A stretch of 64,000 bases of DNA from Streptomyces flavochromogenes. GTDB taxonomy: Bacteria; Actinomycetota; Actinomycetes; Streptomycetales; Streptomycetaceae. Location of the stretch: contig NZ_JNZO01000013.1 of assembly GCF_000717595.1 (NCBI RefSeq), positions 124,001-188,000 on the forward strand. Reading direction: 5' to 3'. Positions 59,380 through 64,000 of the stretch are shown here, one piece after another; position 1 is the stretch's first letter, and every line of letters starts with the position of its first letter. The notes below the pieces were generated by a model. The model saw nothing but the letters and a program-made list of their open reading frames with translations, made no database searches and was not told the origin of the DNA. The position numbers and the translations under genes are program-made.

Positions 59380-60372
59380 TCAGCGTGGCGCCGCGGTCTC
59401 CTCGCGGGGTGGGAGAGCCGCCATCGCCCAGCGGATCGTCCCCGTCAGCACCCGTCCGGACAGCCGTACGAAGCCCTCCGGCAGGTACGGCGCCGTGCGG
59501 AGGTCCAGCAGCGCTCGGGCCCACGGTGGCAGCAGCCGGACCGCGTTCGAGGCGAGTACGGCGTAGGGGCCGCGGGCGGCACGCGGCAGCGGGGGTTCGT
59601 GGAGTACGAAGCGGGCCGCGTCCCGGGCCTGCGACGTGGCACGCAGTTCGGGGCGGTAGAGCGCCAGCCTGGCAGCGAGGGCTGTGCGGTCGAGCGGCGG
59701 ATCGGGGACGCCGAGGGCGCGGGCGACCCGAGCCGCGTCGGCGATGTACGCGTCGCAGCCGGCGCCGTCCAGCGGACCGGCCCCGAAACGCTGGTGTGCG
59801 CGCAGGAAGCTGTCCACCTCCGCCACGTGCACCCAGCACAGCAGGTGCGGGTCGGCGGCGTGGTAAGGCTCGCCGGAGGGGGCGACACCCCTGATCCGCT
59901 CGTGCACCTCCCGGACGTGGTCCACGGCGCGCTGGGCGTCCTCGGCGGTGCCGTACGTGGTGAAGGCGAGGAAGGTGCTGGTCCGCTGGAGGCGTCCCCA
60001 GGGGTCGCCACGGAAACCGGAGTGCCCTGCGACGGCGGCCATGGCGCGCGGGTGCAGGGACTGCAGGAGGAGCGCGCTCAGGCCGCCGATGAACATGGAC
60101 GCGTCCCCGTGGACGGTGCGGATGGGCCGCTCGGGGCCGAACCAGCGCGGGCCGGGGGCGCCGTGGATACGGGCCCGGTTCTGCGCTCCCGAGGGTCCCG
60201 CGACGTGGCTGAACAGGCTGGTGCCGACCCGCTCACGCAGGCCCGGACCCGACTTCTCGGACAGGTTCACGCTTCCATCGTCGCGCGCGGAGGCGCGGAA
60301 CGGGAGAGTCGCCGGTCCGCTCGGCCGCCGCGCGCGGGGATGCCGGTGGCCGGGCGCCTCCAGAGTGTCCAT
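59380..60372 (-). CDS. Oxygenase MpaB family protein (DUF2236)
   Basis: 330 aa. The family core is GDASMFIGGLSALLLQSLHP, RAMAAVAGHSGFRGDPWGRL and YHAADPHLLCWVHVAEVDSF, with His residues in SLHPRAM and CWVHVAE likely binding heme in the latex-oxygenase-like fold. C-terminal hydrophobic LPPWARALLDLRTAPYLPEG is typical. The first 35 residues are basic and unconserved; a GTG at 60270 is an alternative start. Oxidative substrate unknown. Same strand as the SpoIIE phosphatase upstream. Confidence 0.83.
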   Translation of the reverse strand: MDTLEAPGHRHPRARRPSGPATLPFRASARDDGSVNLSEKSGPGLRERVGTSLFSHVAGPSGAQNRARIHGAPGPRWFGPERPIRTVHGDASMFIGGLSALLLQSLHPRAMAAVAGHSGFRGDPWGRLQRTSTFLAFTTYGTAEDAQRAVDHVREVHERIRGVAPSGEPYHAADPHLLCWVHVAEVDSFLRAHQRFGAGPLDGAGCDAYIADAARVARALGVPDPPLDRTALAARLALYRPELRATSQARDAARFVLHEPPLPRAARGPYAVLASNAVRLLPPWARALLDLRTAPYLPEGFVRLSGRVLTGTIRWAMAALPPREETAAPR

Positions 60373-60450
60373 GGGCCCCTTCCCGGCCTCCCCGCGTGCC
60401 TCGTGTCTCGCGGATCTGCAGCGCGGGAGACGCGGCGTCGGGCGTACCGC

Positions 60451-61635
60451 TCATCGGCCGTGTCCTCCCCAGGGGCCACGCCAGTCCAGGCACAGGACCG
60501 TCGCGTCGTCCTTCGGGGGCTCGCCGCCGTACGCGTCGGAGACCGCCGCGACGAGGGTGTGGACGACCTCGCGCGGATGCTCCTCCGCGGTCTCGCGCAG
60601 GAGGCCGCGGAGGTCGACCGTCCGTGCGTCTCGTTCCTGCATCCCGTCGGTGTGCAGCAGCAGGCGGTCCCCGGGGCGCAGGTCCAGGTCCTGCACCTGA
60701 TAGGCACCTTGCTCCGCGATGCCGAACGGGAGGTTGACCGTCAGCTTCAGTTCGTCGACCTCTCCGTCACGCAGCCGCAGCGGCCACGGGTGGCCGGCGT
60801 TGACGAGTTGGGCGCTGGATCCGTCCAGGGCGATGCGCAGGAGCTGGCCGGTCGCCAGGGAGTGGCGGCCGTGGTGGAGGAGGGCTTCGTGGGTCTGGCG
60901 GGCCTGTTCGGCCAGGTCGTCTCCGGCTCGACGGGCGCCGCGGGAGGCGTTGACGAGCAAGGTGGCCATGAGGGAGGCGCTCACGTCGTGGCCCATGGCA
61001 TCGGTGATGGACAGGTGGAGGGTACGGGCGTCGAGGCTGTAGTCGTAGGTGTCGCCGGCGATGTCGGAGGCCGGGACCAGGGCGCCGGCGAGGGTGAACT
61101 GGAGCGCTTCGCAGCAGGACGCCGACGGCAGGAGCTGGCGCTGGATCTCCGCGGAGAGGCTGACCGTCGCCGTGCGGTTCCCCCAGTGGTAGAGGTCGGT
61201 GAACCGGCGGTCGGTGACGATGACGTAGGCGAGCGCGTGCGCGGCCGTCTCGACCTGCTCCAGCACAGTCAGGGGCGCACGGTCGAGCGACACTTCCAGG
61301 ACTCCGATGATGTCGCCGCGGTGGGTCACCGGGGCGAGCACCCGCTGCCCCTGCTCGCCTTCAGGGACCAGCACCAGGCGTTGACCGCGCAGGACCTCGT
61401 CGTAGACCCCGGTGCCGGAGAGCGGAACCTCTGCTTCTCGCTCCTCTTGGCGTACGGCCGCGGTGTCGTGGACGCGCATCAGAAGCCTGCCGACGACGTC
61501 GACGCAATGGAACGACACGTACCGGGCATCGATCCGGTCGCGCAGGTCGCGCGTCACGACATCGAGGGAGTCCACCGGCGCCGCGTTCTCCGCCACTGCC
61601 AGGACCTCGGCCAGCCCGATCTGCTCACCCGTCAC
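60451..61635 (-). CDS. GAF-SpoIIE-type PP2C phosphatase
   Basis: 394 aa cytoplasmic phosphatase. Residues about 5-150: GAF-like sensor ([40 protein letters not shown]). Residues about 180-394: SpoIIE catalytic domain with metal motifs [39 protein letters not shown] and [15 protein letters not shown] 61635 is chosen over further-upstream starts because AGGAGG ends five bases before it. Expected to act on an anti-anti-sigma factor; no partner gene nearby. Confidence 0.9.
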   Translation of the reverse strand: MTGEQIGLAEVLAVAENAAPVDSLDVVTRDLRDRIDARYVSFHCVDVVGRLLMRVHDTAAVRQEEREAEVPLSGTGVYDEVLRGQRLVLVPEGEQGQRVLAPVTHRGDIIGVLEVSLDRAPLTVLEQVETAAHALAYVIVTDRRFTDLYHWGNRTATVSLSAEIQRQLLPSASCCEALQFTLAGALVPASDIAGDTYDYSLDARTLHLSITDAMGHDVSASLMATLLVNASRGARRAGDDLAEQARQTHEALLHHGRHSLATGQLLRIALDGSSAQLVNAGHPWPLRLRDGEVDELKLTVNLPFGIAEQGAYQVQDLDLRPGDRLLLHTDGMQERDARTVDLRGLLRETAEEHPREVVHTLVAAVSDAYGGEPPKDDATVLCLDWRGPWGGHGR

Positions 61636-62078
61636 GTCAGCCTCCTGATCTCGCGGCCCGCCGAGGCCACGCCAGGGGTACTGCGTGGCTGCGGGCCCGA
61701 TCGAGTCGGACGCTACACACTCACGGTCCGCTGTCGCGTTCACACGCCGCGTGGTCCGGCACCGGCCGCACAGGGGCCGTGCGCACCCGGAGCCATCGGA
61801 CAGGGCGGAGCCTGGGTGCGCTGCACCGTGGGGGCGTGACGCCACGTGAGCAACGGGCGGGCGTGGTGGACCGTCGACCGCGGCGGCGGGACTCCTCCGG
61901 GAGGGTGGATCCGGTTGCCACCAAGATCGGCCGCGTTCGACGGTTCCGACCTGCTGAAACAGCATGTTCCCCGCCTGCGCGGCCGGTTGACCGCATCCTC
62001 GTGTGCGGCACGAGCGAGCTCGTCGACGACCGGGTCGGGTCACACCTGTGGGTCTCCGCCTGCTGACGTCACCCGCAC

Positions 62079-62123
62079 CCGGACGCCGGCCCGGCGGGAC
62101 TCCCCCGCCGGGCCGGCGTCCGG
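62079..62123. terminator. Exceptionally long perfect hairpin
   Basis: Two perfect 20-base arms (CCGGACGCCGGCCCGGCGGG and complement) around loop ACTCC. Thirteen bases after a stop codon at 62064-62066 on the plus strand but with no intact gene ending there. Confidence 0.7.
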
Positions 62124-62234
62124 TGTCAGGACGCGGTGCGCGCTCATGTGGCCCCCGGCGGCGGCTCAGCGGGTGCGGAAGCACTCGGCAGTTCGTACGG
62201 TCGTGTCGGAACCCTCAGGACGGGTATCCCCTGG

Positions 62235-62272
62235 GCCGGTCCTCGCGTCCCCGCACGTGCGCGAGGACCGGC
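62235..62272 (-). terminator. Hairpin downstream of the HIT gene
   Basis: Perfect 13-bp stem GCCGGTCCTCGCG / CGCGAGGACCGGC with a 12-base loop, 90 bases beyond the HIT-protein stop; probable terminator. Confidence 0.55.
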
Positions 62273-62362
62273 AACCAACCCTCCGCCGGGAAACTGCGGC
62301 CAGGACGCCTGTGCATGACCATGTGTCGGCGCCGAGGGCGAGCCCCGGCGTCCGCCGGTGGT

Positions 62363-62989
62363 TCAGTCGTCGGTCGACTCGTCGGCAGCCGCGCGACGCC
62401 CGCCGGCGGAGGCGACCAAGGCGTCTGCCACGACCGCCGCGTCCGCGTCGGCGACGTCCGCCGGGTATTCCGGCAGCAGATCGTCCCAGACCGGCATCCA
62501 CGATCCGTACAGCTGGGACTGTCCCTCGGGGCGGGCGAAGAACCAGATGTGCAGGTGCGCTCCTCCGTCCCCGATGCGGTAGACGTGGGCTCGCGAGATG
62601 TGGGGCAGGGCCTGCACGTGGCGGACGATGTGAGCGGAGAGGACCCCCAGTTCGGCCGCCAGTTCGTCGGGGAGGTCCGCCATGTCGTAGTGCTCGAGCG
62701 GATGCAGCATGAGAACCAGCGGCACACCGACTCCCGCGATCCGCGTGAGCCGCCAACCGTCGTTGAACCAGATCCCCTCGCCCCGGTCACGGCACGACGC
62801 GCAGTCCGACGGGTCCTCTCCGTGTCGCGGAGGCTCGGGCAGAACGGGAGGGCGCAGGGGCGAGACGCGCAGTCCGTCCGCTTCGAACGGGCTGATGCTC
62901 CACCCTGTCATGCGCGCGAGGGGGAGCCGACGCTCGGCGTCGGCAGCGGCGAGCGCGTGGTCGTAGAACTCGTCAGGTCGCAAAGCCAT
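62363..62989 (-). CDS. HIT-like domain protein
   Basis: 208 aa. The histidine-triad-type motif is GGAHLHIWFFARPEG (about residues 147-161); N-terminal part has a Cys pair (SDCASCRDRGEG) and GVPLVLMLHPLEHYDMADLP. HIT proteins are nucleotidyl hydrolases or transferases; the last His of the triad is replaced by Trp/Phe positions, so activity is uncertain. ATG 62989 begins MALRPDEFYDH. The C-terminal 30 residues are Ala/Asp-rich. Confidence 0.78.
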   Translation of the reverse strand: MALRPDEFYDHALAAADAERRLPLARMTGWSISPFEADGLRVSPLRPPVLPEPPRHGEDPSDCASCRDRGEGIWFNDGWRLTRIAGVGVPLVLMLHPLEHYDMADLPDELAAELGVLSAHIVRHVQALPHISRAHVYRIGDGGAHLHIWFFARPEGQSQLYGSWMPVWDDLLPEYPADVADADAAVVADALVASAGGRRAAADESTDD

Positions 62990-63113
62990 GGCGCGAAGAC
63001 TAGTTCGACCTCGCCACTCTGCGAGGACCGGGGTGATCTCCCTCCTCGCCCCGGTACGTCGCCGCCTACAGGATCGGCCGGTCGGGACCGGATCCCTGCG
63101 CGTCGGATCAGGA

Positions 63114-63794
63114 TCAGCGCAGTCGGCGGGCGCGCAGCACCAGGTCATCCGTGTGGTGCGCGCCGGCTCCGCCCTCGGGTGCCACGCGGGCGCGCTGCTC
63201 GTCGACCTCCACCACCCAGTCGTCGCCGAGGAGGGCCGTGACCATCGAGGGCCAGACGTAGTCGGCCGGGTCGAAGCCGCTCTCGTTCGGCTGCCGGGTG
63301 TCCATTCCCGCGTGGTGGACGAGCAGCAGCACACCGCCGACGGCGACGGCCGCGATCAACGCCCGCTCGGCGGCGGCGTCGGGAGTGCGCAGCAGGGCCG
63401 GGTACTGGGCGGAGACCAGGTCGAAGGAGGCGGGCGGGAGCGCGGCGTCCGCCAGTGCGGCGTGGACCCAGTGCACGGCGACGTCCGCGTCCCGCGCGTG
63501 CCCGGCCGCCCGCTCCAGGGCCACGCCCGAGACCTCGAGCGCGGTCACGTCCCAGCCGCTGCGCGCGAGCCAGACGGCGTCCGCACCCTCACCGCAGCCG
63601 ACGTCGAGAACACGCCCGGGGGTGAGCCCGGCGACCTCCGCCACGAGCGCGCCGTTCGGCCGGCCGCTCCAGAGTTGTTGCCGGTCGGCGTACCGGTTGT
63701 CCCACTCCGCCCGCACTGCGGGGTCTCCGACGTAGGCGTCGGTGGGGGAGGGAGCGTCGTGCGCGGGCGATCCCGCTGCGATGTTCTCGGTCAC
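63114..63794 (-). CDS. Class I SAM-dependent methyltransferase
   Basis: 226 aa. AdoMet-binding motif I GRVLDVGCGEGADAVWLA, acidic motif in DVTALEVSGVALERAAGHA, and motif IV region FDLVSAQYPALL. Resembles tellurite/thiopurine-type methyltransferases (WDNRYADRQQLWSGRPN at the start). GTG 63794 is chosen; an upstream extension to 63932 looks non-homologous. Methyl acceptor unknown. Confidence 0.87.
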   Translation of the reverse strand: MTENIAAGSPAHDAPSPTDAYVGDPAVRAEWDNRYADRQQLWSGRPNGALVAEVAGLTPGRVLDVGCGEGADAVWLARSGWDVTALEVSGVALERAAGHARDADVAVHWVHAALADAALPPASFDLVSAQYPALLRTPDAAAERALIAAVAVGGVLLLVHHAGMDTRQPNESGFDPADYVWPSMVTALLGDDWVVEVDEQRARVAPEGGAGAHHTDDLVLRARRLR

Positions 63795-63928
63795 GGACCC
63801 ACCATGCCCAACCGGCCCCTCTGATGGCGCGGCTTTTGCCGGTCCGGCAAAGAACGCGTTCGAGAGAGCAAGTGACCGAGCCCGGTCGTGCGGGACGTCA
63901 TGGCGGGTTTGCCGGGGGGTGCGGCGGC

Positions 63929-64000
63929 TCACATGTGCGGCATCCCGTAGTACTGGGCGAACTGCTCGAGGTAGCCGGTGTCACGTGGCTGCTTGGTTCG
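63929..64000 (-). CDS. C-terminal end of an unidentified gene, cut by the window edge
   Basis: The last 23 codons read RDTGYLEQFAQYYGMPHM followed by TGA, a plausible conserved C-terminus, and remain open to the right edge. Not enough sequence to name it. Confidence 0.55.
   Translation of the reverse strand, partial: RTKQPRDTGYLEQFAQYYGMPHM

Larger units (their letters stand above)
61636..62362. other. Long intergenic region with two strong hairpins
   Basis: About 730 bases without a convincing gene. It contains the hairpins at 62079-62123 and 62235-62272. A plus-strand frame ending at 62066 (…[20 protein letters not shown]) directly precedes the first hairpin and may be the end of a lost gene. 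Confidence 0.5.

Noticed and set aside
1..64000. CRISPR arrays, tRNA/rRNA genes, transposases or phage genes
   Set aside because: Scanned for spaced direct repeats, tRNA T-arm patterns and transposase or integrase motifs by eye; none found.

Overview
The window is very GC-rich, has strong G/C third-position bias, uses many GTG and TTG starts, and is dense in ABC importers without their own ATPase, SpoIIE-type phosphatases, Tat and lipoprotein signals, a subtilisin inhibitor (SSI) and DUF2975/HTH pairs. All of this points to the chromosome of a Streptomyces or close relative. No rRNA, tRNA, CRISPR array, intact insertion sequence or prophage was seen. The content is typical of a variable region: many regulator/transporter pairs, secreted enzymes and several gene remnants.

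Layout. 1-11 kb: old-yellow-enzyme reductase (cut by the left edge), a secreted SGNH lipase, a GNAT enzyme, a membrane SpoIIE phosphatase, a thioesterase, a LysE exporter with divergent AsnC-type regulator, an HTH/DUF2975 pair with two visible operators, an MFS protein without a normal start codon, and a VOC protein. 11-20.4 kb: a GNAT-NTF2 fusion and divergent TetR, then a sugar operon (PLP enzyme, Tat lipoprotein sugar binder, two permeases, GH36 glycosidase) followed by its LacI-type regulator. LacI-like operators lie at the operon start, one across the start codon.

20.4-38.1 kb is the most striking part: three operons that together look like a collagen-to-central-metabolism system. A seven-gene minus-strand operon encodes 4-hydroxyproline epimerase, a three-subunit D-hydroxyproline dehydrogenase, a DapA-like deaminase, a ketoglutarate-semialdehyde dehydrogenase and a GntR/FCD regulator. 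A plus-strand operon encodes a complete five-gene peptide ABC importer. A third operon encodes a secreted M9 collagenase, a second proline-racemase-family enzyme and an ornithine-cyclodeaminase-family reductase. All three promoters carry the same ten-base element ATTTCACATT between -35 and -10, so the GntR protein probably controls them together.

38-49 kb: a lipoprotein, a zone of decaying genes (a TetR fragment joined to a reductase fragment), an MFS exporter with divergent XRE-cupin regulator and a visible operator, a rhodanese, a histidine phosphatase, a TDT transporter, a run of small stress-type membrane proteins, a DUF305-like lipoprotein and a LacI fragment without its DNA-binding domain. 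49-64 kb: a secreted phytase-like esterase, a receptor Ser/Thr kinase with an amino-acid-binding-type sensor, a cytochrome P450, an SSI inhibitor with an unusual P1 residue, a non-heme chloroperoxidase, a LysE fragment, a cytochrome b561 with an RG-repeat insertion, glucose-6-phosphate dehydrogenase, an MpaB-type oxygenase, a GAF-SpoIIE phosphatase, a HIT protein and a methyltransferase. The right edge cuts an unidentified gene.
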